Of a stretch of DNA of 64,000 bases, positions 25,449 to 34,266 are shown piece after piece. Below the pieces are notes generated by a model. That model had not been told where the DNA came from, ran no database searches, and worked only from the letters and a program-made list of their open reading frames with translations. Each line of letters begins with the position of its first letter. Position 1 is the stretch's first letter. This DNA is from Candidatus Poribacteria bacterium (GTDB lineage: Bacteria > Poribacteria > WGA-4E > WGA-3G), in the NCBI GenBank assembly GCA_012267415.1, contig JAAXGN010000122.1:81041-145040 (forward strand), given 5' to 3'. The translations under genes and the position numbers were made by a program.

Positions 25449-25860
25449 TATAGACTAACGTGACGGGATCAAGAGCTGTAACCATTACCAATTCATAACC
25501 TCGCAAGATAAAATAGGGATATTCTCCATCTGCAATGTTAGTGGTAAGGTCCCCAACCCAAGTTATGAAGTATGTTTTCGGATCGTTATCTTCACCTTCA
25601 GCCAAGGGAACAGAAGGGGTAGGACCAGGTATGCCAGCGGCGAAATTTAGATCATCTGCTGTCGGTTTGGGATTGGGTTCAACATTATATGTAAGTTTGA
25701 CAACAAGCCGTTCGTCAGTTTCAGTAGTAGTTGTATCGTCCGCTGTATACGCACCGGATATTGATATTTCAACAGGCTCAGCCAGTGCTGGCATTGCAAC
25801 GAAGATGAACATCATAATAAGCAGAAAACAAGAGACGGGATTAAAGACTAAACTTTTCAT
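25390..25860 (-). CDS. N-terminal part of the lamin-tail-domain protein (signal peptide and first domain)
   Basis: This 156-aa frame opens with a clear signal peptide (FLLIMMFIFVAMPALAEP) after AAAGGAG. It continues as a beta-rich region with an acidic Thr-rich stretch (TADDTTTTETDERL), and stops at TAA 25390-25392 just after a CCCC run. In the +1 frame the sequence continues as PNPGYVPGLGYAIVVADKT of the next frame, so both are one gene. The lesion is an extra C, a sequencing error, or a +1 frameshift at CCC-TAA. Confidence 0.75.
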   Translation of the reverse strand: MKSLVFNPVSCFLLIMMFIFVAMPALAEPVEISISGAYTADDTTTTETDERLVVKLTYNVEPNPKPTADDLNFAAGIPGPTPSVPLAEGEDNDPKTYFITWVGDLTTNIADGEYPYFILRGYELVMVTALDPVTLVYIGIPILAVPTPMPTDKLVP

Positions 25861-26020
25861 TTTATACTCCTTTAGTATAGTTGAATTTGGGTGTCGGGTT
25901 GCGCTTTACTCTCCCTAACCCACGAATTATATTTGCATGTCTGTAGGAGGGAACTCCGATTCCCGACTACACACAGGGTCGAGATGCGGAAACCGCTTCA
26001 ACAGAATATGGACATACTAT

Positions 26021-26184
26021 TATCACCCAAGTTGCTACCTATGTAGCACAATCTGCCAGATTGTGCCATTAGGGGACGCAAACTGGCAGTTTACGCTACT
26101 AATATCGGCTAATTATCAGCATGTTTTCATTAAAGACGGTGTTGCCATGTCTAAAACTTATAGGTAGCAACTTAGGTTATTATC
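26021..26184. mobile_element. MITE-like unit with 21-bp imperfect inverted ends
   Basis: TATCACCCAAGTTGCTACCT at 26021 is complementary, with about three mismatches, to AGGTAGCAACTTAGGTTATT at 26162. Inside are two family-3-like hairpins (GCACAATCTGCCAGATTGTGC, given as two arms; and CGCAAACTGGCAGTTTACG). The right arm contains the stop codon of the next gene (26180-26182). The rest of the 25861-26179 gap holds one more small inverted motif (GGGAACTCCGATTCCC at about 25948). Confidence 0.6.
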
Positions 26185-28423
26185 TAAGATTTTTAAGTGT
26201 TCCCCAGGTTATTAAATGTTTGCCGGTCGGTGCAATAACACCCCGTAACCGGACCGTTGTCTGAATACCACGTGTACCCGTAAGGTCTACGTCCTCAAGT
26301 CTATAGTAATAAGCAACATCGGGTTTAGCGGTTCTGTCAATGAATTGATATGTGCTGCGTTCGCCAGTAGTGCCAGCACCCTGGATCAACTTCGGGTTGA
26401 TACGTTGGAAGCTTTTGGCGCGTGAGGTGCTACGAAATATATTGAACCCTGCATTATTCAGTTCCGATTCCGTTGTCCAGCTGATAAGCACCTCATCCTT
26501 AACAAACTTTGCTGAGAAATGTGAAAGTTCCACAGGCAAAGGTTTGCCACGTCGATACCCCGGTGTGCCGAGATCCTGCGGACTGCCGTAGTAAATGCCT
26601 GCGACGAGATTCTTTGTGTCAACAGCACGAATCCAACCGCGCCTTGCTATCCCCGCACGCGGCACTTTTTCGTCAAAACGACGTATCAGGGAACTCCGAA
26701 CACCTTCAACCAAGGTATCTGGAAGATCCCATGTCTTCTCGTCACCTGTAAACGTCGCTATCTGGTCAACGAGGGTATCTTGAGAATTTGTCAGTTTCAG
26801 AGAAAATCCACCACCGGTAATGCTCTGGAATTGACTGACTATTATCTCTTGTTCAAGTCCTGCTATATGCAGAAGTGGCAATTGATAGACGTCATCATCT
26901 GAGAGGTTGCCACCCCCTGAATGCCTACCGAAAGCCGTAACAATCAATCTCGCTTGTTCTGGTGGGATGCGGAAGTCCTCTTCAAACGTAAATGTCAATT
27001 CTAAAGGGGCAGGTTGTGGACTTTTCCAATGGAGTTTCCATCCACTCAGGTTAACTTCTGTGCTGCCATTGTTATAGACTTCAAGCCATTGCGGTAATCC
27101 AGCTTCATCCCCGCCTGCCTCAAACATAAATTCGCTAAAGATGACTCTATAGGTAGCCTGTTCAGTTGGTGTTTGGTCCGTTTCATCTGTTCCACCTGCT
27201 CCACTTGCTCCTCCTGCTTCACCATTTTCATCTTCTTCACTATCTTCATCAGTTTCGTCAGTTTCCGATGATGCCTCGCCTGTGATGATGGTTTCAGTGA
27301 TAACGAAAGCGTTTATACGACTATCATTCTGTGATTCTGCTATGACTGAGATCGTATACGTACCAGCTGTTGATAGTGCTGTGCGTGGAATCGTCAATGT
27401 AATATCCTCATAACTATCTGGAAAAAGCGTGAGTTCGGTTTGATCTAATATCGCAGTATCAGTAGAATCACTGACTGGTTCAAAATCTATCCTATCCAAA
27501 TTGGAACCGGTATTTGTTATACGCAAGGTATAAGTTATATCGTCAGTATCACTCGTTGTAGAGGTCCGAGTTAGACCATCCAATCCCTCTAACGTAAGAC
27601 CAACTCTGTTAGAGATTATATTCACTCTGACTGTAAGGGTGGAGGTGAGATTTTTGTCTAATCCGGAAATCGCTTTGACTGTGACAGGATAAAAAGAGTA
27701 TTTGGCAAAGAGAATCCCCGGAATTGTTAATGTCACTGCCTCTGAAGCTTGCGATGCAAGTGTTACTGAAGTTGATGAAAGTGCTAATTGTGCAAGTTCT
27801 GCTGTCATTGTCTCAAGATCTACTGCCTCTTGTCCAGAAAGCTCCGAGTAAGGACCACTATCTGCAGATATTTCCAAGCTAATCGTATCAGGATCAGTAC
27901 CGATGTTGGTAACCTGTAGGGTAAAAGTCGCATCAGAAATTGCAGTTGCTTCGGGTATGTTCTGAATGATATTTCCTTCAACAGTCAATTCGAAGTCAAT
28001 AAGGGGGTCGTTCGGTTTTCTGACATTCAAAGTGAGAGGTATTTGAAAGAAGAAATCGGGATCAGAAATATCCCCTCCTGTAAGCAATATATCAATTTCG
28101 TTCCGTTTTCCTGGTCGGTGTTTTGCGATTTCTGATCGCTCAATCGTAAGTGTCACATCATGTGTTGCTGTCCCACGTAGAAAAAAGTTTTCGCCCGGAC
28201 TAATTCCAACTGCAACCACCGCAATTGGATTTCTTCTTGTGATCGCACCATACTCCATAGTTATTGCGCGGTTCTCTCCCGCTTCACCTGTAAAACGGAC
28301 GGTAAAAGTTATATCATCCGTATCATTAGTGTTAGTTCGTTGAGTTGCTCTGCCTACAACTTCTATTGTTGTAGCATCAGCGGTTTGGGGTAAAGAAATC
28401 GGGGTAAAGAAATCAATGTACAC
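26180..28423 (-). CDS. Secreted NEW3/lamin-tail protein, out of frame with its signal peptide
   Basis: The frame encodes three to four NEW3-like beta domains (FTLQVTNIGTDPDTISL, YTLRITNTGSNLDRIDF), an acidic linker (TDETDEDSEEDENGE), one lamin-tail domain (FSEFMFEAGGDEAGLPQWLE), and the same C-terminal module as the gene at 22695 (LISWTTESELNNAGFNIFRS), ending KHLITWGTLKNLR. The GTG at 28423 is not the native start. ATG 28464, preceded by GGAGG, encodes the signal peptide MDKRVLLTITLLLLCTLISL, but a 14-bp tandem duplication (28387-28414) shifts it out of phase. Removing one copy gives ISLPQTADATT, a perfect join. As written the gene would not be exported. Confidence 0.8.
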   Translation of the reverse strand: MYIDFFTPISLPQTADATTIEVVGRATQRTNTNDTDDITFTVRFTGEAGENRAITMEYGAITRRNPIAVVAVGISPGENFFLRGTATHDVTLTIERSEIAKHRPGKRNEIDILLTGGDISDPDFFFQIPLTLNVRKPNDPLIDFELTVEGNIIQNIPEATAISDATFTLQVTNIGTDPDTISLEISADSGPYSELSGQEAVDLETMTAELAQLALSSTSVTLASQASEAVTLTIPGILFAKYSFYPVTVKAISGLDKNLTSTLTVRVNIISNRVGLTLEGLDGLTRTSTTSDTDDITYTLRITNTGSNLDRIDFEPVSDSTDTAILDQTELTLFPDSYEDITLTIPRTALSTAGTYTISVIAESQNDSRINAFVITETIITGEASSETDETDEDSEEDENGEAGGASGAGGTDETDQTPTEQATYRVIFSEFMFEAGGDEAGLPQWLEVYNNGSTEVNLSGWKLHWKSPQPAPLELTFTFEEDFRIPPEQARLIVTAFGRHSGGGNLSDDDVYQLPLLHIAGLEQEIIVSQFQSITGGGFSLKLTNSQDTLVDQIATFTGDEKTWDLPDTLVEGVRSSLIRRFDEKVPRAGIARRGWIRAVDTKNLVAGIYYGSPQDLGTPGYRRGKPLPVELSHFSAKFVKDEVLISWTTESELNNAGFNIFRSTSRAKSFQRINPKLIQGAGTTGERSTYQFIDRTAKPDVAYYYRLEDVDLTGTRGIQTTVRLRGVIAPTGKHLITWGTLKNLR
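28387..28414 (-). repeat. 14-bp tandem duplication that breaks the lamin-tail gene
   Basis: GGGGTAAAGAAATC occurs twice in direct succession (28387-28400 and 28401-28414, plus-strand reading). The duplication moves the signal-peptide frame starting at ATG 28464 off the mature-protein frame; 14 is not a multiple of three. Loss of one copy restores a single frame. Confidence 0.9.
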
Positions 28424-28676
28424 AGTAGCAGTAGCGTAATCGTAAGTAGAACTCGTTTATCCATTATTTGATCCTCCATATAAAATGTTAATACAACAGT
28501 GCATCAAACTGATCAGTATCCTTTTCCTCAATTGGATCGTCTTCAATAATTCGATCATCTTTGGTAATTGGGTCATCTTTGGTGTCTTTATCTGTTTTGT
28601 AACCAAAAATCTCTATTTCACGAATTTTCGCAGCAGCACGCGCGCGTCTGAAACCACCTATCCCGGTTTTGCTATC

Positions 28677-29186
28677 TCATAAACTGCGTGTTACATTGGT
28701 TAACCTATTTGCACCTTGCTTGCGTGCTAATACTGCATCATCTGTTGTTCCTATAACAACAAGCTTGACTTTGTCCGTTGGAAGTAGGTGAAAAACGGGA
28801 ACAACGGCTATCCCTTTCTTGACACTTTGCACCTCTTTAATCAACTGCCAATCTGTATCTGATAAAGCACTTCCACCTTTGTCTACATAGAGATTAAATT
28901 TTTTGATATTATCTGAATGGATAATAATCTTACGAATAACCTTTTTCTCAGGTAAAGTGATGGTAACTTCGGGGGCACTTCTCCCAACTCCCTTTGTTCC
29001 CCTTCTCGCCTGGGCATGACCGATGGTTTCCATATCGCCATCAATCGCTTCCATGCTGGTAGACTTAGTACCATCAAGTAGCGAGTAGTTATCGCTCCAT
29101 TCTTGTACCGAAAACAGCACACTACACCCAATCATAAAGGTACAAATACATAAAAGTGAAAGCAGAATAAAAAATTTATTAACCAT
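28677..29186 (-). CDS. Lipoprotein with discoidin-like (F5/8 type C) fold, shortened by an opal codon
   Basis: A lipoprotein signal (LLSLLCICTFMIGC) precedes a galactose-binding-fold-like domain (DGDMETIGHA, VTITLPEKKVIRKIIIHSDN, KFNLYVDKGG). The frame stops at TGA 28677-28679, but the same frame stays open to TAA 28488. The read-through part encodes KTGIGGFRRARAAAKIREIEIFGYK, whose IREIEIFGY strand is the usual closing strand of such folds, and then an Asp-rich tail. The native protein is therefore probably 233 codons with TGA at codon 170. TGA is used as an ordinary stop elsewhere in the window, so a nonsense mutation or error is likelier than recoding. Confidence 0.75.
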   Translation of the reverse strand: MVNKFFILLSLLCICTFMIGCSVLFSVQEWSDNYSLLDGTKSTSMEAIDGDMETIGHAQARRGTKGVGRSAPEVTITLPEKKVIRKIIIHSDNIKKFNLYVDKGGSALSDTDWQLIKEVQSVKKGIAVVPVFHLLPTDKVKLVVIGTTDDAVLARKQGANRLTNVTRSL

Positions 29187-29419
29187 TATGGTCTCCTTTG
29201 TCGGGATTTACGAATTACCCATTCGTTTTTCATAAATTGACATTTTAAACCCGACCTTTTTAGTAAACATAACATAGGATTTCATAAGATTATACAGATA
29301 CTGCAAAAGTTATGCAAGTAAATTTTACATTTTAATTCAAATTTTAGTGAATTTATATCAATTATTCCAAATTTGTGCGATTTATAGTAAAATTAAAAAT
29401 TAAAGAGACATATCAACGT

Positions 29420-29502
29420 TTACGATGACCAACCCGCGTAGGGGCGAGGTCTCCTCGCCCGCTGTGGAGTGTATCATTAATTCCGAAGTTCACTATAATA
29501 AG
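29420..29502. repeat. Long composite repeat, inverted half copy
   Basis: Read on the minus strand it gives TTATAGTGAACTTCGGAATT, an ACTCCACAGCGGGCG segment and a family-1 hairpin, matching 5324-5390 and 20157-20235. The rest of the 29187-29677 gap is AT-rich and holds no gene that I can support; 29540-29620 has a short direct repeat of GGCATTCATACC. Confidence 0.75.
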
Positions 29503-29677
29503 GAGTCGAGATGGAAGATTGGAAGGGGGGATGGGTGGATACTGCAATGGCATTCATACCCGGGGAATGCCAAAAGGCATTCATACCGTTGATTTCTTGA
29601 TTTGAACTCCGATTCCTGACTATCACTGAGTTAAGTCGCGATTCAGACAAAAAAGGTAACAATAACTTTATACCCCA

Positions 29678-30430
29678 CTACACCTCCACCATGCCGAATC
29701 CTGCGCTGTTTTTATCACCGAATCCGCATTCATATCCGGTCCGTATCAGCGCGACACTGCCGGTAACACGAAACGGACATAATACCCCGCGGATTTTGAT
29801 TCCTCTGAAATCTACTAAGCGGGTGACTCTGCCTTCTTTTCTACGGATATAGGCGTTATCATATTGGAAGGTGAGGGTGTCGTCTTGTGGGATGCGTCCA
29901 TGTATGGCTTGATGTTTGTGTAGTAGGTTTTGACGGATAAGGTCGGAAAGATAGGGGTCGTCTGGTAGGCAGTAGTGGGTGCGGCGATTGCCATCAACTT
30001 CACGCACAGCGGACATGACAACAGGTGATAAACAACGGAAGAACATCTCTGACCGAAAACAGGGGGCACGCGGGATCGTCACGTCTCTTACCCTTAGGTG
30101 ACGATCCCCAATGGATAGTCTGCCTTCAGTGAGGAGGGTGTCCGCAAAGTGGGTTAGGAATTCTACTACGGGTGAGGATACGGACCACGTTAAAGTAGAC
30201 CGAAAATGGATCTGTTCACCCCTGATGTGCCGACGTTCCGCCATCAGTTGAGAGAAGGTGAATAGTTTGAACCGTTTCTCAGCGGCGTGAAAACCTTCTT
30301 CATGTAGAAAATCAGCAAATGCAGGATTAGATGCTGATAGGAACCGGTAAATCACACCGACGAGTAGGTGGTTATAGTTGATCGGTAAAGTGATACCGTT
30401 GTTTACATCAGCAACGATTTTTACACGCAT
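29678..30430 (-). CDS. cas6: CRISPR pre-crRNA endoribonuclease Cas6
   Basis: The 250-aa protein shows the Cas6 pattern: N-terminal RAMP fold with PINYNHLLVGVIYRFL, a middle region with FTFSQLM, and the C-terminal glycine-rich loop GYECGFGDKNSAGFGMVEV typical of the superfamily. Its His residues near the start of the first RAMP domain (YNHLL) could act in catalysis. It would cut CRISPR repeats to make crRNA. It lies about 15 kb from the cas8b1-cas7-cas5 operon on the same strand, with no array beside it. The palindromes at 30614-30781 next to it are not CRISPR repeats (mixed orientation). Confidence 0.9.
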   Translation of the reverse strand: MRVKIVADVNNGITLPINYNHLLVGVIYRFLSASNPAFADFLHEEGFHAAEKRFKLFTFSQLMAERRHIRGEQIHFRSTLTWSVSSPVVEFLTHFADTLLTEGRLSIGDRHLRVRDVTIPRAPCFRSEMFFRCLSPVVMSAVREVDGNRRTHYCLPDDPYLSDLIRQNLLHKHQAIHGRIPQDDTLTFQYDNAYIRRKEGRVTRLVDFRGIKIRGVLCPFRVTGSVALIRTGYECGFGDKNSAGFGMVEV

Positions 30431-30613
30431 CTGTTATCTCCGTTCCTTGTTATAGTGGAATTTACAATTATGGTGAAATATGGAAATTATTATACACTTT
30501 CATCCCCTGATAGGTGCCATAAGGATATCGCACATTATGCATCAATCTAAGAAATTTATGCGTTAGTAAGAATACTCCTCAATATTTATTGTGACTGGGG
30601 ATTGTCCATATTC

Positions 30614-30781
30614 AGTCCCATAGGGACGATATGTTTATAGATCACGGTTAAACAAGGCCTCTTTAGTCCCGTAGGGACGATATGTTATCTAATTTCTTGT
30701 TTTACACATATCGTCCCTACGGGACTAAAGAGGGGGGTGTCAACGTTTTTCTATAAACATATCGTCCCTACGGGACTGAGG
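30614..30781. repeat. Family-4 palindromic repeats (AGTCCCGTAGGGACGATATG), two direct and two inverted
   Basis: Copies of AGTCCCGTAGGGACGATATG at about 30617 and 30664, and complements (CATATCGTCCCTACGGGACT) at about 30710 and 30759. Spacers are unequal (about 22-40 bp). A second cluster with two direct and one inverted copy is at 57598-57720. The 30431-30960 gap also holds a degenerate family-2 copy at about 30510. Confidence 0.85.
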
Positions 30782-30892
30782 TAACTATTAGATTGGTTTA
30801 TCTTCTTAAAATTCCGTTTATGGTGCGATTTCCTAAACACACCGTTGTAGACTGTATAAATGATTCCATAATCCACCATAATTGGACACTTC

Positions 30893-30950
30893 TGTAGCGC
30901 AAACTTTTAGTTTGCGTCTCATCGGCACAAACTAAAAGTTTGTGCTACAA
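30893..30950. repeat. Family-3 palindromic pair
   Basis: TGTAGCGCAAACTTTTAGTT followed by TGCG, then GGCACAAACTAAAAGTTTGT and GCTACA: two adjacent hairpins just past the dctM stop codon on the minus strand. They could also act as a transcription end signal. Confidence 0.8.
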
Positions 30951-30961
30951 TTCAGGGAGTC

Positions 30962-32248
30962 TCAGAATAAAGGTTCGGAGACTTTGCCAAGGACTTTCGG
31001 TAACCAAAGACTTAAATCAGGAATATAGGTTACAAGGATTAAGGCTATCAGGAGCAAACCGATGAACAGTAGAACGGATCTATAGAGTAAAACGACCGGT
31101 TTCTTGAACTTCATGCTTGATATGAAGAGGTTCATGCCGATGGGGGGTGTGAGATACCCGATTTCAAGATTTGTTAAGACGATGACGCCGAGGTGTACCT
31201 TATCAATCCCTAACGCATCCGCCATAGGAAGAAGCAGTGGAACAATGATGACGATGGCTGAAAAGATGTCCATCAGGCAACCGACAATTAACAGGAAAAC
31301 ATTGAGACCGATGAGCGTTATGATCTTATTATCTGTGATGGATGTTATCCAATCAAGCACCATATCAGGTACGCCGAGGTTAATTAGATAGTTTGTTAAC
31401 GCTAATGCCATAGCGAGGATGATAAGGATCGCACCGACAAGCACCATACTCTCTTTAACGATACGGGGTAGTGCTTTGACTGAAATGGATCTGTGAATAC
31501 ACATCTCAACAATACAGACATAGATAACAGTCAATGCTGCAACTTCGTCAAGTGATACGAAACCACTCAGAATTCCGCCCAAAACAAGTAATGGCAGGAA
31601 CAGTTCCCATTTTGCGTCCCAAAGTGTTCGGAAGAATTCATCCCAGTTAAACGGGGTTGTTTCAGTCTTTTTAAAGAGACTCCAACCACTGCAATATGAG
31701 CTGAGGATGAAGAGGATAATTAGTCCCGGGATAATGCCGGCAAAGAACATTGCATCAATATCTACTTTCGCGATGATAGCGTATAGAATGAGTGGTATAC
31801 TAGGAGGGAACAGTAGACCGATGCTTCCTGATGCAGTGATCAATCCGAGCGAAAAGTTCTCATTATAGGTCTGACGTAAGATAGGATAGACTAAACCACC
31901 AAGGGCAATGATCGTTACGCCGGACGCGCCTGTGAAAGTGGTGAAAAACGCACATGTCACGAGGACAACGATAGCAATACCACCCGGTAACCACCCGACG
32001 CTTGCTCTGGCGAATGCAACTAACCTTTGCGGTGCTTTCCCTTCTGCAATGATATATCCGGCAAGTGTAAAGAGCGGAATAATATTAATTGTAGTGTATG
32101 CTGTGAGCCTATTGATTTCAATGAGGATTACACTGATTGGAAAATCGGCAGCTGCAAATCCGATAATCGTTGCGCCACCGAGTAGGACAAAGAGTGCACC
32201 TCCCAAGAGGGCAAACCCCACTAATCCGATACCGATAAGTATTCCCAT
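30962..32248 (-). CDS. TRAP transporter large permease (DctM type)
   Basis: The 428-aa protein is almost entirely hydrophobic with about twelve helices and DctM signatures (NIIPLFTLAGYIIAEG, TGASGVTIIALGGLVYPIL, GLITASGSIGLLFPPSIPLI, LEIGYLTPPIGMNLFISS). It is the ion-coupled translocation subunit of a tripartite ATP-independent periplasmic transporter, probably for a carboxylate or sugar acid with Na+. Its start overlaps the last base of the small permease gene. No DctP binding protein is present within the window, so the substrate cannot be guessed; the nearby larA product suggests a hydroxy-acid, by proximity only. Confidence 0.92.
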   Translation of the reverse strand: MGILIGIGLVGFALLGGALFVLLGGATIIGFAAADFPISVILIEINRLTAYTTINIIPLFTLAGYIIAEGKAPQRLVAFARASVGWLPGGIAIVVLVTCAFFTTFTGASGVTIIALGGLVYPILRQTYNENFSLGLITASGSIGLLFPPSIPLILYAIIAKVDIDAMFFAGIIPGLIILFILSSYCSGWSLFKKTETTPFNWDEFFRTLWDAKWELFLPLLVLGGILSGFVSLDEVAALTVIYVCIVEMCIHRSISVKALPRIVKESMVLVGAILIILAMALALTNYLINLGVPDMVLDWITSITDNKIITLIGLNVFLLIVGCLMDIFSAIVIIVPLLLPMADALGIDKVHLGVIVLTNLEIGYLTPPIGMNLFISSMKFKKPVVLLYRSVLLFIGLLLIALILVTYIPDLSLWLPKVLGKVSEPLF

Positions 32249-32784
32249 TAGTCAATGTCTCCTTCGGTATCAGCAGTAACCGTATCATTACCTGTCAAAC
32301 GGATTCCGAGCTGTAGCAGTAGGTGAATATCTATGATAGAAAATCCGATGGGTATGATTGTCTTTGCCCACCATAAAGGTATTGTTCCGATGAGAGTTTT
32401 CGGACTCTCCTGTTCATCAATCAGGAATACGAACCCGTAGTAGACTAAGATACTTACGACAATTATGCTTAAAATATCAATGAGATAATGGCAGTAGTGT
32501 TTGATTTTTTCGGGTAAGATGTGATTGAGCACATCTATGCTGATGTGTCGTTTCTCGGCAGTGGCAAGTGCAGCACCCAGAAAACATAACCAGAGTGTGA
32601 GGTTTTGAAGCATCACCGTTTTCCAGAGCAGACTTATACCGAAACCGTAACGTAAAACGATTTCAAGAATTGCGAGTCCGATCATTAAAGCAATGATTAA
32701 GCACAACAGAACTGTTTCGATTTTGCTCAAGAAGGTGTTTATACGTTGCAGTACCATAAGCGTCAATTTAGTGATTGTTCCCAT
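32248..32784 (-). CDS. TRAP transporter small permease (DctQ type)
   Basis: The 178-aa protein has four helices and the DctQ pattern (ETVLLCLIIALMIGLAILEI, LTLWLCFLGAALATAEKRHI, IDVLNHIL). It pairs with the large permease downstream. The first ten codons (ATG 32784 to ATG 32757) lie inside a 56-58 bp unit that is repeated twice more upstream (32811-32866, 32867 on). The native start may therefore be Met10 at 32757; neither has a clear ribosome site. Confidence 0.88.
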   Translation of the reverse strand: MGTITKLTLMVLQRINTFLSKIETVLLCLIIALMIGLAILEIVLRYGFGISLLWKTVMLQNLTLWLCFLGAALATAEKRHISIDVLNHILPEKIKHYCHYLIDILSIIVVSILVYYGFVFLIDEQESPKTLIGTIPLWWAKTIIPIGFSIIDIHLLLQLGIRLTGNDTVTADTEGDID

Positions 32785-32936
32785 TCTGGTAGGTGCGATA
32801 TCCTTATCGCACCATAAGCGTCAATTTAGCAACACCCCGTTCTGGTAGGTGCGATATCCCTATCGCACCATAAGCGTCAATTTAGTGATTGTTCCCATTC
32901 TGGTAGGTGCGATTAGGAAATCGCACCTACCGGCCT
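32753..32936. repeat. Tandem triplication of the dctQ start with a family-2 REP
   Basis: Units start at 32753, 32811 and 32867, each beginning ACCATAAGCGTCAATTTAG and ending in a family-2 hairpin half (GGTAGGTGCGATA). Units one and three share GTGATTGTTCCCATTCTGG; unit two is diverged. The first unit includes dctQ codons 1-10. Confidence 0.88.
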
Positions 32937-33002
32937 GCGGTATAGCTGCTCTCTGCGGTTTTATCTCTTGTCCATCCATCCTTCCACCCATTTACGCTTC
33001 CA

Positions 33003-34256
33003 CTATTGTAATACTTGAATACCCGCTGCAGGAAGGATGGCAACTTTCGCGTTAGGTGGCAGTTTCTCTGTCATCAGTTGTATCAACTGCTCTAAATCTC
33101 GGAAGAGGAGAGATGATGGATACTCTTTGTAGAAATCATCTCTATCAAAATGCTCAGACCAGACATGAAGTTGTGATTGTCTTCCCAGTTTTGGTTCTGG
33201 GGTCGGTTTCGTGGGTAACCTTTCTATTTTCTGACGTACATACTTCGGATAATCGAGTCGGTCGAACAGACCGTGAAAACATGATCCATCGGTTGCTGGA
33301 TAGAGTGCAATGGTGTATGCGTTCTCAAAATAGGAGAAGGCAGCCAGTGCTTTATCAAGTTGAATGGCGTCTGCGTCAAGCGGATAGCAGTTTATGATGA
33401 CCAGGTCGCTTTGTGTGCGAGTTGTTTCGGATATTTTGGTCCTGTAGGTATCCAAGGCAAAATGTGAACCTTTACGGTGTGCCTTAACGAAATCTCCCAC
33501 GAAGAGACCACATATTTCTCGGCGACTATTGAGGACGACATTGGCGATAGCATCCAATCCGAGCGCAGCTGCTGCCATCTCAATCGTATCCCTTCTGTCG
33601 GGTTCGTCGCTCTCACCTTCAATTACGGCGGGTCCGCGTCCGGGAGGAAATTTATGGAAATAATACATGGTTGAGAAACCTGCGGTGCCGGGAACGATGA
33701 GTTTTGCCCCACCACTAAAACCGACTGAACTGTGTGGATGGAGCCCACCGAGACAGATTTTGAAATCTGCATCCGCGACTGTGCGATTGATATAGAGCGG
33801 CGTGCCGTTTTCAAGATTTCCCAATGCGCGTAAATCTTTGCTTAGGAAGTCATGGTTTGTCACCTCATATTCTGCTACGATATCTGCTCCGAGTTTTTTT
33901 ACCATCTCTTCATCGGAAATAGGACGGTGTCCACCAACGCCGACAACAAATCGGATTTCCGATTTAGGCACACCTGCTGTGTTAAATTCACGGAGTAGAA
34001 ACGGAATAACCTGATATGCGGGTGTGGGACGACTCATATCATCTACGATGATGGTCGCACTCTTCTTGTCTTTGGCTAATTCAGAGATACGTTTTGTGCC
34101 GATTGTTTCAGCAAAGGCTTTTTCGATCTGTGCGTTGGTGAGGGCAGGTGCGTCCTTAGGGTTCAGCATCTCTATATGCCAATCGGTTGGAAAACTGAGT
34201 GTGAGTTCGTTATCCCCGTACCATGCACCGGATCGGACAGTAGCAGTGTTCTTCAT
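33003..34256 (-). CDS. larA: Lactate racemase-like protein (LarA/DUF2088 family)
   Basis: The 417-aa protein has LarA motifs: DMSRPTP, VVGVGGHRP (catalytic His), GGLHPHSSVGFSGGAKLIVP (second His and the Lys that binds the nickel-pincer cofactor). LarA enzymes racemise 2-hydroxyacids with the NPN cofactor; substrates differ among homologues, so lactate is not assured. It is the last gene of a tight minus-strand operon (symporter, kdsB, pyrG, larA; 10-bp gap to pyrG). Ribosome site GAGGATGAG precedes ATG 34256. The larB, larC and larE cofactor genes are not in the window. Confidence 0.85.
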   Translation of the reverse strand: MKNTATVRSGAWYGDNELTLSFPTDWHIEMLNPKDAPALTNAQIEKAFAETIGTKRISELAKDKKSATIIVDDMSRPTPAYQVIPFLLREFNTAGVPKSEIRFVVGVGGHRPISDEEMVKKLGADIVAEYEVTNHDFLSKDLRALGNLENGTPLYINRTVADADFKICLGGLHPHSSVGFSGGAKLIVPGTAGFSTMYYFHKFPPGRGPAVIEGESDEPDRRDTIEMAAAALGLDAIANVVLNSRREICGLFVGDFVKAHRKGSHFALDTYRTKISETTRTQSDLVIINCYPLDADAIQLDKALAAFSYFENAYTIALYPATDGSCFHGLFDRLDYPKYVRQKIERLPTKPTPEPKLGRQSQLHVWSEHFDRDDFYKEYPSSLLFRDLEQLIQLMTEKLPPNAKVAILPAAGIQVLQ

Positions 34257-34266
34257 AACTCATCCT

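Noticed and set aside
28677..28679. UGA recoding in this lineage
   Set aside because: Other genes in the window, such as the Omp85 gene (ending 11224) and the small frame at 59830, use TGA as an ordinary stop.
28485..28682. Plus-strand gene of 65 codons
   Set aside because: It lies opposite the in-phase continuation of the discoidin lipoprotein, which has a recognisable closing strand and acidic tail.
30614..30781. CRISPR array next to cas6
   Set aside because: The repeats are present in both orientations with unequal spacers, and a similar cluster lies inside an inverted-end element at 57500-57783. They are palindromic REPs.
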